Below, piece by piece: positions 1 to 9,515 of a stretch of DNA of 64,000 nucleotides. Every line of letters starts with the position of its first letter. Within the stretch, counting starts at the first letter, position 1. The notes under the pieces were generated by a model. It made no database searches. It worked only from the letters and a program-made list of their open reading frames with translations, and was not told the DNA's origin. Source of the stretch: Paraglaciecola sp. (GTDB lineage Bacteria > Pseudomonadota > Gammaproteobacteria > Enterobacterales > Alteromonadaceae); the NCBI GenBank assembly GCA_009993955.1, contig JAACSL010000019.1, positions 28,325 through 92,324 on the forward strand, in the 5' to 3' direction. The translations under genes were made by a program, and so were the position numbers.

Positions 1-261
1 AGTGGTTACCTCTGACAATGCGCCTTCAGCGGTCTGAGTTAACGAAATCGCGTCATTGGCGTTACGCACGGCTTGGTTTAAGCCTTGTACTTGTGTGGTT
101 AAACGGTCGGTAATTTGCAGACCTGCTGCATCATCGGCCGCTCTGTTGATTCGAAAGCCTGATGACAAGCGTTCAAAAGAAGTATTCAAGCTCACGCCTG
201 AATTGAAAAGTTGACGCTGCGCGCTTAATGACGAAACGTTGGTGTTGACAAATAAACCCAT
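1..261 (-). CDS. flagellin, N-terminal part (cut by window edge)
   Basis: Only the first 87 codons are in the window; the gene runs off the left edge. The start is the ATG read leftwards from 261. The translation shows the conserved flagellin N-terminal D0/D1 region: [15 protein letters not shown] near residue 4, then [19 protein letters not shown] around residues 33-52. This segment forms the coiled-coil filament core and is needed for export and polymerisation. The gene lies beyond flgL in the same direction, as in many polar-flagellum loci. A sigma-28-like promoter sits about 135 bases upstream. Which flagellin paralogue it is cannot be decided without the C-terminus. Confidence 0.95.
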   Translation of the reverse strand, partial: MGLFVNTNVSSLSAQRQLFNSGVSLNTSFERLSSGFRINRAADDAAGLQITDRLTTQVQGLNQAVRNANDAISLTQTAEGALSEVTT

Positions 262-397
262 GGTTGTTCTCCTACACTCTCAGTCCAGCTTTCACTGGCG
301 ACCAAATCGAAATTTGGTTGGTTAAATAACACTAATAGAATAATGATTGCTCTAAGATGGTCTTAAAAAATCATTACTACTGGCTCTCTCGGAAAAT

Positions 398-424
398 GTA
401 TCGACCCAGAAAAAATTCCCTTTA
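398..424 (-). promoter_or_regulatory. sigma-28 (FliA) type promoter for flagellin
   Basis: On the minus strand this reads TAAAGGGA, 11 bases, GTCGATAC. The sigma-28 consensus is TAAAGTTT, 11 bases, GCCGATAA. Spacing is exact and the core TAAA and CGATA bases match. The resulting leader of about 130 bases contains a hairpin (ACCAAAT at 301-307 paired with ATTTGGT at 312-318). The rest of the gap 262-526 shows nothing else recognisable. Confidence 0.6.
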
Positions 425-526
425 ACAAAATTTTGCCGTAATTTACGAAAACGGCAAAAGACTGCCGCCACCACAGCAATATTTGAATGCTTTTCAATGA
501 TTTAACCCATGAAGAAAATTTGATCA

Positions 527-1471
527 ATGCACATACTCTGGCTTAAAAAAATCGCCTATCAGGGCCAACATAGCGCCTTCACCGATCTTTGTTTGTATCG
601 GCAGCACCTATTCGGCTGTTTTCGTCGAGCACTAAATCATGTGAGCCATGACGGCGTAATTTGTATTTTTAAAAGCGATCTTGCGGGTAATACCAAGCTT
701 GTTTCACGCATCACACTGTATGGCTGTGATATTCGCGACCCCAAGTTGAGCGTGCGCCCCGATGGCAAATTAATGCTCATCGCCTACGTTAACTTTTATG
801 ATGAAAAAGATAGATTGAGCAGTGGGCGGAATCTATGTTGGGTTTCGCAAGATGGCTTAAGTTGGTCTAGTCCAAGGCAGTTTGGCGAAGTCTTTTGGTG
901 GTTGTGGCGAGTACGCTGGCAGCATAAACAAGCGTATGGTTTTGCCTATAACCGCGGTGCCAATGCGGTAGATTGGTATGCGGGAGATCCTCTACGCACC
1001 TTCAATAAATTAACACCCCGCGCTTTTTGTTTGCATAAACACGGAAAGGCCTACCCAAATGAGTCAGATATTGTCTTTGATCAACAGCATTGTTTTGCCC
1101 TATTGCGACGTGATGCAGATAGTTATTCAGCGCAATTGGGCTGCAGTCGTCAACCCTACAAACAATGGCAATGGCGAGATTTAGGTGTGTATATTGGCGG
1201 GCCTGTTATGCAATTACTCACCGACGATGTGGCTATAGTAGCGGGAAGGATAATTCATCAACAACAACTCAGAACGGCGGTGTTTACTCTGCAACTTTCC
1301 CAGGCAACACTCAGTGAACCGTTGTTACTTCCCTCTGCAGGTGACAATAGCTATCCTGGATTGGTGATCACCGAAACTGCTATTTATTTGAGTTACTATT
1401 CCAGTCATGAAGATAACAAAAGCGCCATTTACTTAACTAAAATTGCGCGACCTACTTTACCTTCAACCTAA
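527..1471 (+). CDS. sialidase-like beta-propeller protein (putative)
   Basis: A 314-residue protein with no signal peptide or membrane segment. It has repeated short beta-rich blocks with many Trp/Tyr residues and segments such as DPKLSVRPDGKLML (about residues 71-84) and GRNLCWVSQDGLSWS (about 100-114). These resemble the Asp-box-like strands of the sialidase/glycosidase propeller superfamily. I do not see a full catalytic Arg triad that I could name, so enzyme activity is unproven. It is transcribed toward flgL and its stop overlaps the flgL stop by 4 bases. The Shine-Dalgarno is weak. The position between flagellin and flgL suggests, as inference only, a role linked to flagellin glycans or to nothing flagellar at all. 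Confidence 0.5.
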   Translation: MHILWLKKIAYQGQHSAFTDLCLYRQHLFGCFRRALNHVSHDGVICIFKSDLAGNTKLVSRITLYGCDIRDPKLSVRPDGKLMLIAYVNFYDEKDRLSSGRNLCWVSQDGLSWSSPRQFGEVFWWLWRVRWQHKQAYGFAYNRGANAVDWYAGDPLRTFNKLTPRAFCLHKHGKAYPNESDIVFDQQHCFALLRRDADSYSAQLGCSRQPYKQWQWRDLGVYIGGPVMQLLTDDVAIVAGRIIHQQQLRTAVFTLQLSQATLSEPLLLPSAGDNSYPGLVITETAIYLSYYSSHEDNKSAIYLTKIARPTLPST

Positions 1472-2694
1472 CGAATATAATCAAAAAGCGAGGTGCCGGT
1501 GACACGCGCAAAGGTCGCTTGGGCAGCCTCAAGGGCGGTTTCTTGGCGACTTAATTCAGACACTGCCTCTGCATAATCGACATCTTCGATATTGGAACGT
1601 GCCGATTTGTTGGTGATTTCCAAATCTAAGGTAGCGTTTAATACCGATTCAGCCACATTTAAACGCCCCCCGATGGCGGATGTGGCCGTGCCAATTTTAT
1701 TCATGGCGTTGTCTGTGCCCACTAGCGCATCACTTAAGGCATTTTGATAATCGGTTTCACTGATATCTCGATCATTAAGGGCCAATACAAAATTATTCAA
1801 GGTTTCTGCAATATTTTGTTTTTCAGGGGTATTGAGTTGGAAGTTAACACTGGCACCCACTGTGCCATTGAATTGAAAACTCAAGCCTCTAAAACTAAAT
1901 GGCACCCCAGAGGCAAAGTCAATGGTATCTAAAATTTGCCCTGTGCCGACGTTACTGATCTGCACTTGATTGCCCGCCAATACCGTTGCTTGAAACTCAT
2001 TGTTGAGCGGCGTAACCGCATCGTAATTCGCTTTGTGAAATTTGTCGAAATTGCCCTGTTCAGAGACTTTGACCGATGCCGATGTTGCCCCAACCGAACT
2101 GGATAACGTGGCTTTTAGGCGTGCCAATACATCTTCAAATACTTCTTTTCCGTTATTATTTACCTGCAATTTTACCGTATCAGACACACGAATTTGATTG
2201 AAACCATCGTCGCCCTGGTAAGTGTATTTATTGCCCGTGGCGCTTTGATTCAAACCAAAGGCCGGAGAAGCACTTTGATAGCCGGCAAAGATATACTCAC
2301 CGGCTGAATTACGACTGTTCATTAAATCAAATACTTGGTCGCGGATCTGCTTCACTTCCGAGCTAATGGCGGCTCTGTCGTCCACGTTTAAAATGCCGTT
2401 GCCCGCTTGTATCATCAACACCCGAGCTCGGTTAAGGGCCGTATTGATATTGCTCAGCACGGTTTCTTCTTGCTCCAAGCTATTGGTGACTAAATTATTA
2501 TTTTTTTTATATTGGCTGATGAGATCTATTTCTTCTGTCAAGCGAATCACTTGCGCGGCACCCACCGGGTCGTCCGATGGCCGCAATAACTTCTTACCTG
2601 AGGCTAGTTGTTGTTGGATATCAGACAGGTCTCCCTGATTATCCAACACGGCTTGAATACTTCTGTCATACAATTGAGCGGTGGAAATACGCAT
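1468..2694 (-). CDS. flgL: flagellar hook-filament junction protein FlgL
   Basis: A 408-residue flagellin-like protein (HAP3) that joins hook-side FlgK to the filament. The N-terminus reads MRISTAQLYDRSIQAVLDNQ, followed by LASGKKLLRPSDDPVGA near residues 31-47, typical of FlgL. The C-terminal helix ends in AAQATFARVTGTSLFDYIR, the usual assembly helix. It follows flgK by 41 bases in the same direction and probably belongs to that transcript. E. coli FlgL is about 317 residues, so the central surface domain is longer here, as is common in marine gammaproteobacteria. Confidence 0.97.
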   Translation of the reverse strand: MRISTAQLYDRSIQAVLDNQGDLSDIQQQLASGKKLLRPSDDPVGAAQVIRLTEEIDLISQYKKNNNLVTNSLEQEETVLSNINTALNRARVLMIQAGNGILNVDDRAAISSEVKQIRDQVFDLMNSRNSAGEYIFAGYQSASPAFGLNQSATGNKYTYQGDDGFNQIRVSDTVKLQVNNNGKEVFEDVLARLKATLSSSVGATSASVKVSEQGNFDKFHKANYDAVTPLNNEFQATVLAGNQVQISNVGTGQILDTIDFASGVPFSFRGLSFQFNGTVGASVNFQLNTPEKQNIAETLNNFVLALNDRDISETDYQNALSDALVGTDNAMNKIGTATSAIGGRLNVAESVLNATLDLEITNKSARSNIEDVDYAEAVSELSRQETALEAAQATFARVTGTSLFDYIR

Positions 2695-2735
2695 AACGTT
2701 TTATCTCTTAATAGCCGTCTTTATCTCATCCGTGC

Positions 2736-4895
2736 TTAACGCACTGCACTTAATATGGTGTTGAATAAGTCTTGCGCCGTGCCGATCAAACGCGCCGCGG
2801 CGGCGTAAGACTGCTGAAAACGTACCAAATTTGCCGCTTCTTCATCTAAGCTCACACCAGATACGGATTCAAACCAATCGGTTGACTGCGCCTTCAGGGT
2901 TTTAGCCGCTTGTAGTGATATTTCCGCACTGGCGGCTTTTTGCCCAATATCGCTGACGATGTTTGCATAAGCCTCATTAAAGCTCACTAAATTTCCGGCA
3001 CCATTATTATTTAACTGCATCACAGCTTGGCGTTGTAAGCCGGTCATGTCCAGTCCATTGCGATTGTCATTTAAACCATCAGTATTGTAGCCAATACTGA
3101 ATCTGTCCCCAGCCTTAGGTTGACCTTGCAAACTAAAGTCGTAGCCTGGATAGTCATCCAAAGCGCTAAATGCTGCAGGCCATGCCGGACCAGCACCAGA
3201 GGCTTCAGCCTGAGCCAGCATGTTATTAAAATCGGTGGTGCCGGTCACAACGGTAATAACCGTGCCAGCGCTGTCTAACACTTGGTATTCCGTGGCCGAG
3301 GTAAATAGTATTTCCGCAGGAGCGCCAACGCCGCCACCGGGTGCAGCTCCGGGGCCATGAATACCGCCGCTTCCATCAAAGGCTGATGCGGCTGAATTAG
3401 CAAAGGTATTGTCAACCACCGTATTGCTTACCCGAGTTGATACCAACTCGGCATCACCTAAATTATTTAAATTTGCATCCACTCTAAACGGACTGGCGAA
3501 GGCTAAGTCCTCAGGACGTGTCATGCTCACTTTAATCTTATCGGCGGTATTTTTAGTGGGCTGCAATAAAAATTGATCACCCACGGCGTAGCTTGCTGAA
3601 CTTGAAAATTCTAACTCCATGCCACCGATTACCGGATTAAACACGCCACTTTGCGCGGTTAAACCGGTATAACTTTGGGTAATGGGATTGCCATTAATGT
3701 CGGTGACAGCGGTACCGTCGATATTCAACATGGCCACCGTTATGTCTACCGTAGGCGGCGCGCCGGGTGTTACGGCATCAACGGTAACTTGGTAATCTGC
3801 ACTGGTAATTTGACTCGCGGCCCCTTCTGTTATGCGACCGGTAACGATACTGTTTGGATTGGTGTTACTTGCGTAACTGAGGCCCTGAAATTCCGGCAGT
3901 TCAAAGATATTGATCCCCAATTGTTGATCAAAATCCATGCCCATACGATTTTGGGTATTCAAACTTTCAGTTAAGGCAAGGGCAATTTGTCCCAGTTCTC
4001 GACGACTGCTCTCTAGCACTTCATCCCGATACTTAAATAAACCACCCAAGGTACCGCCTAGGTTAGTTTCCTTAATATTCAGTACCGTAGGTTTACCATT
4101 GCTACTCAATTGCAAGGATTTGTAATTTAAATCAGCGTCTTGGTTGATGGTAAAAACATTAAACGAGCCATCTTGCATGACGAGGGATTCACCCGAGGTC
4201 AGGTTGACCAATACCGCACCATCATCATTGCTGTTAATTCTTGTTTCAATGGATATCAAGCTAGCCAGCTCGAGTATGGCTTGATCACGTTGATCTTTTA
4301 AGGCACCGGGTTCATCGAAACGATTGTTCGCTTGGTTAACCCGAATCGCATCGTTCAAATCGGCGATAGAAGAAACCAAGGAGTTGATTTTTCTAACGTT
4401 ATTGTCCACTTCAAAATTAAGTTCTTCTTCTTTGTCACGCAGAAAACCCGCCATCGAGCCAATTTGCCCGGTAAGCGAGGCCGCTTCACCTAACACTAAC
4501 TGGCGAGTGGCTTGACTGGTGGGATCATCGGAAGCGGTTTGAACCGCGGCAAAAAAGCGACTAATGCTGCTGGATATACTGTTCGATTCACTGGCAAATA
4601 CGTTATCCAATACCGCAGTTTTGCCCCAATACTCCTCAAACTGACTATATTGCGTAGTATCTCGGCGTAGTTGATTTTGTGCAAAGGTGTTCAGCACTCG
4701 TTCGGTGGTAGAGCGACCGACCCCACCCGTAAGTTCAGCAACCAATGTGGTTCGCTGGCGCACATAGCCTTCCGTGTTGACATTGGCAATGTTCTGACCC
4801 GTTGTGTTCAATAGTTGATTACTGGCATCCACCCCACTGCGGGCAATGTTCATTAGATCGGTGGTCAGTAAGTGGTTGCCACGGGTTGTAATCAC
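2736..4895 (-). CDS. flgK: flagellar hook-associated protein FlgK
   Basis: A 719-residue HAP1 protein that caps the hook at the hook-filament junction. The N-terminal motif (residues about 14-52: MNIARSGVDASNQLLNTTGQ then NIANVNTEGYVRQR) is the rod/hook/HAP signature. The C-terminus (SLDEEAANLVRFQQSYAAAARLI) is the matching assembly helix. It is longer than the E. coli protein of about 547 residues; the extra length lies in the middle, with Gly/Ala/Pro-rich stretches around residues 500-550. The ATG at 4895 has GAGG a few bases upstream. It lies downstream of flgJ across a 52-base gap in which I see no promoter. Confidence 0.97.
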   Translation of the reverse strand: MITTRGNHLLTTDLMNIARSGVDASNQLLNTTGQNIANVNTEGYVRQRTTLVAELTGGVGRSTTERVLNTFAQNQLRRDTTQYSQFEEYWGKTAVLDNVFASESNSISSSISRFFAAVQTASDDPTSQATRQLVLGEAASLTGQIGSMAGFLRDKEEELNFEVDNNVRKINSLVSSIADLNDAIRVNQANNRFDEPGALKDQRDQAILELASLISIETRINSNDDGAVLVNLTSGESLVMQDGSFNVFTINQDADLNYKSLQLSSNGKPTVLNIKETNLGGTLGGLFKYRDEVLESSRRELGQIALALTESLNTQNRMGMDFDQQLGINIFELPEFQGLSYASNTNPNSIVTGRITEGAASQITSADYQVTVDAVTPGAPPTVDITVAMLNIDGTAVTDINGNPITQSYTGLTAQSGVFNPVIGGMELEFSSSASYAVGDQFLLQPTKNTADKIKVSMTRPEDLAFASPFRVDANLNNLGDAELVSTRVSNTVVDNTFANSAASAFDGSGGIHGPGAAPGGGVGAPAEILFTSATEYQVLDSAGTVITVVTGTTDFNNMLAQAEASGAGPAWPAAFSALDDYPGYDFSLQGQPKAGDRFSIGYNTDGLNDNRNGLDMTGLQRQAVMQLNNNGAGNLVSFNEAYANIVSDIGQKAASAEISLQAAKTLKAQSTDWFESVSGVSLDEEAANLVRFQQSYAAAARLIGTAQDLFNTILSAVR

Positions 4896-4947
4896 ATTGC
4901 CTCCTTAACGCTGCTTTGTACACTAAGCTTACACATTATCAAAGTCA

Positions 4948-5916
4948 TTATGGTGCCAACTCCTGCAAAGTAGAGCTTGCCATCACACGCGTTATTTTCT
5001 CGGAATATTCAGGATCGGTGGCATAACCCGCTTGTTGTAACTCAGCAAAATAACGTTGTGCTTCACCACTGTTGGCAACAGCATGTTGATAACGAGGCTG
5101 CTGTTTAACAAAATCAACATAATCTTGCAGTGAGTCAGCGAAAGATGCATACACTCTAAATGGCGATTTTTGTTTATTGGCGACACCTTGCTCAAACTCC
5201 AGCGAATCAATAAGCACTTTTTCGCCCTGCCAATCTTTAGTGGCTTTAATGCCAAATAAATTATGGCTGTTGGTGCCATCTGGCCGATGGATCATGTGCT
5301 GTCCCCAGCCCGTCTCAACCGCCGCTTGAGCTAGCAAGGCTTTGGGTTCGAGACCTAGTTGCGCTGCAGCAGACTCGACGGCGGGTAAGAGTTGCTCGGC
5401 AAAATCTTGCGGCCCACTAAAGGCTGGCCCTTTATATGCTTTTGACGCATAGCTAGACGTGTTGTCTTGTGGCAGCACAGCTTGTTGTGCCGCTTCAATC
5501 ATGTTTACTGTGTGTCGATTTACAACCGAGAGATTGCCGTCGTTGCGCACGGCACTGGCTGGCATATAACCTTCAGACAACTGTCCGAGTTGCTGCACAA
5601 TCACTTTGGCTAGCCCCATACTGCCGCGACTAGCGATATCGTTGGCCAACTGCTGATCATGCATATCTCGATAAAATTTAACTTGTTCTGAGTTGAACGG
5701 ACTGTTTTCGTCAGCCATCACATCTTGCGCTTTACGCATAGACTTGAGCATCATTTGGATGAAAATACCCTCAAATTGCTGTGCTGCTTCTTGCAAGGCT
5801 GCTTTGTCGCCACTTTGCGCAGCGCGGCGCAAGGTGTCCAAGCCTTGCAGGTCGTTAACATTTCGCGACAATTCAAGTTGGTTGGTTGAGGGAGAGGAGA
5901 AGTCGAGATCACGCAT
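4948..5916 (-). CDS. flgJ: flagellar rod assembly protein / muramidase FlgJ
   Basis: A 322-residue dual-function FlgJ. The N-terminal part (about residues 30-110, with EGIFIQMMLKSMRKA) is the rod-binding domain that caps the growing rod. The C-terminal part (about 170-320) is a GH73 glucosaminidase-type peptidoglycan hydrolase: ALLAQAAVETGWGQ contains the catalytic Glu, followed by NLFGIKA and a YATDPEYSEKI block. It opens the cell wall for rod passage. The start at 5916 lies 2 bases after the flgI stop, so translation is probably coupled. The length is close to that of E. coli FlgJ (313). Confidence 0.97.
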   Translation of the reverse strand: MRDLDFSSPSTNQLELSRNVNDLQGLDTLRRAAQSGDKAALQEAAQQFEGIFIQMMLKSMRKAQDVMADENSPFNSEQVKFYRDMHDQQLANDIASRGSMGLAKVIVQQLGQLSEGYMPASAVRNDGNLSVVNRHTVNMIEAAQQAVLPQDNTSSYASKAYKGPAFSGPQDFAEQLLPAVESAAAQLGLEPKALLAQAAVETGWGQHMIHRPDGTNSHNLFGIKATKDWQGEKVLIDSLEFEQGVANKQKSPFRVYASFADSLQDYVDFVKQQPRYQHAVANSGEAQRYFAELQQAGYATDPEYSEKITRVMASSTLQELAP

Positions 5917-5918
5917 AG

Positions 5919-7043
5919 TTAAATCACCACCAGCTCACCTTGCAAAGCGCCCGCTTCTCGCAAAGCTTCCAGAATAGCCATCAAATCACCGGGGGCAGCA
6001 CCCACTTCATTCACTGCACGCACTAACTCGTCGAGGGTTACCCCGGGATTAAATTTAAACATGCGTGTATCATCGAGGTTCACGTCAATAATTGATTGGT
6101 TCGTGACAACGGTGTCCCCCGCACCTAAGGCATTTGGCTGTGACACCGTCTGGTTTTCGGCAATGGTAACGGTTAAGCCACCATGGGTAATCGCCGCAGG
6201 TAACAGACGCACATCTTGACCGATAACAATGGTGCCAGTGCGGCTATTGATCACCACTCTCGCTGACGCTTTAGCTGGGGTAAACACAAAATTCTCTAAG
6301 GTAGCCAAAAATCCGACGCGCTGTCCCACGTCACGTGGCGCGCTGACACGCACGGATGCAGCATCAATAGGTGTTGCAATGATATAACCTTTATCCGGAT
6401 CCGCACCTAAGCGTAAATTGATGGTATCTGCTAAATTTTTTGCCGTCGAAAAATCGGGGTAATTCAGATTGAGGGTAAGAAAATCATTTTGCATAAACCC
6501 GCTTGGCACGGCTCTTTCAACCAATGCGCCATTGGCAATGCGCCCCACTGTTGGTGTATTGGACACAATTTTTGAACCATCTGCACCCTCAGCACCAAAG
6601 CCGCTGACCACCAAACTGCCTTGAGCCACTGCATAAATATTGCCATCTAAACCCTTCAGGAAGGTTTGCAGTAAGGTACCGCCTTGCAAACTGCCTGCCT
6701 CTCCGATAGACGAAACGGTGACATCAATGGTCTGGCCGGGTTTGATGAAAGGCGGTAACTGCGCATGTACTGCCACAGCAGCCACGTTCTTAATTTTTGG
6801 TTTTACATTGTTAGCGATGCTGATGCCAAAATTAGACAACATGGTGCGAAAGCTTTGCTCGGTAAACGGACTTTGCTCTCCGGTACCGGGTAAACCTACC
6901 ACCAAGCCATAGCCCACCAGCTGATTCGACCGCACCCCTTGAACGGTGGCTAAGTCTTTGATCCTTTGCTGAGCCTGTGAGGGCATAGTCAGCAAGAGCA
7001 GAATAAACAACAAATTGGCGCATGTTTTCATCATTATTCTCAT
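5919..7043 (-). CDS. flgI: flagellar P-ring protein FlgI
   Basis: A 374-residue periplasmic protein that forms the P ring around the rod. A Sec signal peptide ([17 protein letters not shown], cut after about residue 24) is followed by the family hallmark [20 protein letters not shown] and by [12 protein letters not shown]. The C-terminus [23 protein letters not shown] is characteristic. The first ATG is immediately after the flgH stop; a second ATG three codons on (7034) is an equally likely start. The middle gene of the flgF-G-H-I-J run. Confidence 0.98.
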   Translation of the reverse strand: MRIMMKTCANLLFILLLLTMPSQAQQRIKDLATVQGVRSNQLVGYGLVVGLPGTGEQSPFTEQSFRTMLSNFGISIANNVKPKIKNVAAVAVHAQLPPFIKPGQTIDVTVSSIGEAGSLQGGTLLQTFLKGLDGNIYAVAQGSLVVSGFGAEGADGSKIVSNTPTVGRIANGALVERAVPSGFMQNDFLTLNLNYPDFSTAKNLADTINLRLGADPDKGYIIATPIDAASVRVSAPRDVGQRVGFLATLENFVFTPAKASARVVINSRTGTIVIGQDVRLLPAAITHGGLTVTIAENQTVSQPNALGAGDTVVTNQSIIDVNLDDTRMFKFNPGVTLDELVRAVNEVGAAPGDLMAILEALREAGALQGELVVI

Positions 7044-7736
7044 TTAAAAAGGCCACCACTCGCCGGTGAAAAAGTTCGTCAACCAGCCTTGTTTTTGGGT
7101 TTCTGCAAAAGAACCGGTGCCGCTATATTGGATGCGCGCATTGGCCACTTTACTGGACAACACTTCATTACTGGGACTGATGTCGGCGGGGCGCACGACC
7201 CCAGTGAGACGAATGTATTCATCACCGTTGTTTAGGGTCAGCCATTTTTCCCCCCGCACCACCAGATTTTGATTGGACAATACTTGGATTACCGTAACGG
7301 TTATGTTGCCCGACAGCGCATTACTTTGGTTGGTTGAGGCATCCCCTGCAAAGCTGTTGGTATTGTCGATCCCCAGCTGAATGGACTCTGAGCCGATATT
7401 AACTGTATTGCCACCCAAGCCAACAATGGGATTGAGGGCAATACTGGTATCTTTACTGGTGCTGGTGCCCGCGCTTTTACTGGCATTGGTATTTTCACGT
7501 AAGGTGACCGTAATGATGTCGCCAACTCGACGACCTTTCACATCGGAATAGATGCTGTTAGCCATATCCGCCTGAAAAATCGAGCCGTCATCGGCAAGTT
7601 TTTGCCGTGGCACATCAGGCACAACGGGGGCGTAGAAAGGGTCATTGGGCAATGGATTACGCTCTTCAGTGCTGGCGCAGCTGCATAAAATGAACGTGCA
7701 AAGCAACACAGATAACGTATTCATTAAGGCATGCAT
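7044..7736 (-). CDS. flgH: flagellar L-ring lipoprotein FlgH
   Basis: About 230 residues, an outer-membrane lipoprotein forming the L ring. The start chosen is the ATG at 7736, which has GGTGGA seven bases upstream. An ATG at 7751 overlaps the flgG stop and lacks a ribosome site. The signal peptide ends in the lipobox L-C-S-C (Cys about residue 20). Family motifs include GSIFQADMANSIYSDVKGRRVGD split over residues about 50-75, GDIITVTLREN, and SGNITVTVIQVLSNQNLVVRGEK. The C-terminus GWLTNFFTGEWWPF is typical. It assembles with FlgI and, in vibrios, is stabilised by FlgO/FlgP/FlgT. Confidence 0.97.
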   Translation of the reverse strand: MHALMNTLSVLLCTFILCSCASTEERNPLPNDPFYAPVVPDVPRQKLADDGSIFQADMANSIYSDVKGRRVGDIITVTLRENTNASKSAGTSTSKDTSIALNPIVGLGGNTVNIGSESIQLGIDNTNSFAGDASTNQSNALSGNITVTVIQVLSNQNLVVRGEKWLTLNNGDEYIRLTGVVRPADISPSNEVLSSKVANARIQYSGTGSFAETQKQGWLTNFFTGEWWPF

Positions 7737-7750
7737 CTGTCTATCCACCA

Positions 7751-8539
7751 TTATAATTGTTGAATAACTTGGCCAAGCATTTGGTCAACCGCCGAGATCA
7801 CCTTAGAGTTCATCTCATACAAACGTTGGCTTTCAATTAGGTTAACCAACTCCTCGGTTACGTTAACATTGGAGGTCTCCAGAGAGCCTTGTGCCAGAGT
7901 ACCTAAGCCTTCTAAACCAGGAATACCTTGTTGTGGATCGCCACTGACCGCCGTTTCAACAAACAAGTTTTGGCCGATGGGTTGCAAACCGGTGGGGTTA
8001 ATAAAATTGGTGAGTGTCAGCTGGCCTAATACGTTGGGGGCCGCTTGACCACGAATAGTGGCGGATATTTCACCGTCTTGTGAGATGGTGATTTGTTGGG
8101 CGTCATTGGGCACGGTAATGGTGGGTTGCAATAAAAAACCCGCACCAGGTGTGACAATTTGCCCCTGATCATTAAGGGTGAATTGGCCGTTGCGTGTGTA
8201 AGCGATGGTGCCATCCGGCTGCAATACTTCAAAAAAACCGTCACCCTGGATAGACATATCCAAGGCATTTTCAGTGGTGATCATGTTGCCTTGGGTATGG
8301 GATTTTTGTGTGGCAACAACCTTACTACCGGCACCGAGCATTAGACCCGAAGGCAACTCAGTATCCGCAGACGAGCGACCACCCGGTTGATTAATATTTT
8401 GGTAAAGTAAATCTTCAAAGATGGCGCGGTCTTTTTTAAAGCCCACAGTACTGGCGTTGGCCAAATTGTTAGAAATGACCGATACGTCGGTTTGTGCGGC
8501 GTCTAAGCCAGTTTTACTGATCCAAAGTGCTGGGTGCAT
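7751..8539 (-). CDS. flgG: flagellar distal rod protein FlgG
   Basis: A 262-residue distal rod protein. The N-terminus MHPALWISKTGLDAAQTDVSV then NLANASTVGFKKDRAIFEDL is diagnostic of FlgG, and the C-terminus (NVNVTEELVNLIESQRLYEMNSKVI region) is the matching helix. A strong Shine-Dalgarno AGGAGGTGA precedes the ATG at 8539. Length equals the 260-262 residues usual for FlgG. It lies 50 bases after flgF and is followed directly by flgH. Confidence 0.98.
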   Translation of the reverse strand: MHPALWISKTGLDAAQTDVSVISNNLANASTVGFKKDRAIFEDLLYQNINQPGGRSSADTELPSGLMLGAGSKVVATQKSHTQGNMITTENALDMSIQGDGFFEVLQPDGTIAYTRNGQFTLNDQGQIVTPGAGFLLQPTITVPNDAQQITISQDGEISATIRGQAAPNVLGQLTLTNFINPTGLQPIGQNLFVETAVSGDPQQGIPGLEGLGTLAQGSLETSNVNVTEELVNLIESQRLYEMNSKVISAVDQMLGQVIQQL

Positions 8540-8589
8540 ACATCACCTCCTGTATTAACCACAAAGAGCAAGGGGCCAAGCCACATTGC

Positions 8590-9333
8590 TTAAATAATTC
8601 TGAGAATTTGATTACCACGCGTGTCGATATCTTCTGCGCGATTCATCAGCTTCACTTGCATTTCATAGTGACGTTGTAAGTTGATCATATTGACCATTTC
8701 GTCCACCGGATTGACATTGCTGCCTTCCAGCATGCCGGTGCGCAAGCTCACATTCGCATCGTCTAAGGCCAAAGAGCCGTCTTTCATACGATAGAGACCA
8801 TCATCGCCACGCAGCAAGTTACGGGCTTGTGGGTTGACTAATTTTAAGCGCCCTACTTCTTCCAAAACGGTTTCTGGCGCCCCCAGTGGTCTCACTGAAA
8901 TTGTGCCGTCCGAGGCAATATTGATATTCGACAGTGGGATAGGCAGAGCAAGCGGCCCACCATTGCCAATCACCGTATTGCCGTGTGAATCTTTAAGCAA
9001 ACCATCAGCACCCAATTCAAAACTGCCATTGCGGCTGTATGCCTCATTGCCGTTTTTATCTTGCACGGCAAACCATCCGTCACCTTGAATCGCGGCATCA
9101 AGTGAGCGGTCGGTTTGCACCATCGCACCACCCGCATAATTGTTGGTGGGGCTCTCGGTCATCGCAAATACACGAGTGGCTAAACCTTCGCCAAAAGCAG
9201 GCATGGCGCGCGCTTGGGCGAGTTGCGCTTTAAAACCCGTGGTTTGTGCATTCGCTAAATTATTCGCGCGGATCGATGTACCCAACAAATCTTGCGAGGC
9301 GCCACTGGCAGCAATGTAAAGCATTTTGTCCAT
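8590..9333 (-). CDS. flgF: flagellar proximal rod protein FlgF
   Basis: A 247-residue rod protein of the proximal rod. MDKMLYIAASGASQDLLGTS and NNLANAQTTGFKAQLAQARA identify FlgF, and NPVDEMVNMINLQRHYEMQ is the C-terminal helix. It is the first gene after an intergenic terminator. A sigma-54 type promoter lies about 40 bases upstream of the start, so flgF probably begins a second transcript flgFGHIJ(KL). Confidence 0.97.
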   Translation of the reverse strand: MDKMLYIAASGASQDLLGTSIRANNLANAQTTGFKAQLAQARAMPAFGEGLATRVFAMTESPTNNYAGGAMVQTDRSLDAAIQGDGWFAVQDKNGNEAYSRNGSFELGADGLLKDSHGNTVIGNGGPLALPIPLSNINIASDGTISVRPLGAPETVLEEVGRLKLVNPQARNLLRGDDGLYRMKDGSLALDDANVSLRTGMLEGSNVNPVDEMVNMINLQRHYEMQVKLMNRAEDIDTRGNQILRII

Positions 9334-9371
9334 GACAAGTTCTTGACTAAAGTGACATTTGTTTATTACCT

Positions 9372-9387
9372 AGCAATTACGATGCCA
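9372..9387 (-). promoter_or_regulatory. sigma-54 (RpoN) promoter for flgF operon
   Basis: The minus strand reads TGGCAT, CGTAA, TTGCT. The RpoN consensus is TGGCAC, 5 bases, TTGCA, so the -24 GG and -12 GC elements are present with exact spacing. It lies 39-54 bases upstream of the flgF ATG and downstream of a terminator. In polar flagella, rod-hook operons are class III genes activated by FlrC-type enhancer-binding proteins, which fits. Confidence 0.75.
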
Positions 9388-9471
9388 TCGGCATGAACGT
9401 TGAGTATTTTGCTGGGTTTATAGCTTTGGGTGAGATGTTGTACTTAAAAAGAAACGCGCTTGAAAGCTCAT

Positions 9472-9499
9472 AAAAAAGGCCATGCATGCATGGCCTTTT
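9472..9499 (-). terminator. rho-independent terminator after flgE
   Basis: The 26-base perfect palindrome AAAAGGCCATGC ATGC... (9474-9499) forms a GGCCATGC-rich stem followed on the minus strand by a run of six T. It lies 17 bases after the flgE stop and separates flgBCDE from flgF. Confidence 0.85.
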
Positions 9500-9515
9500 A
9501 GTAGTCCTAAAATCC

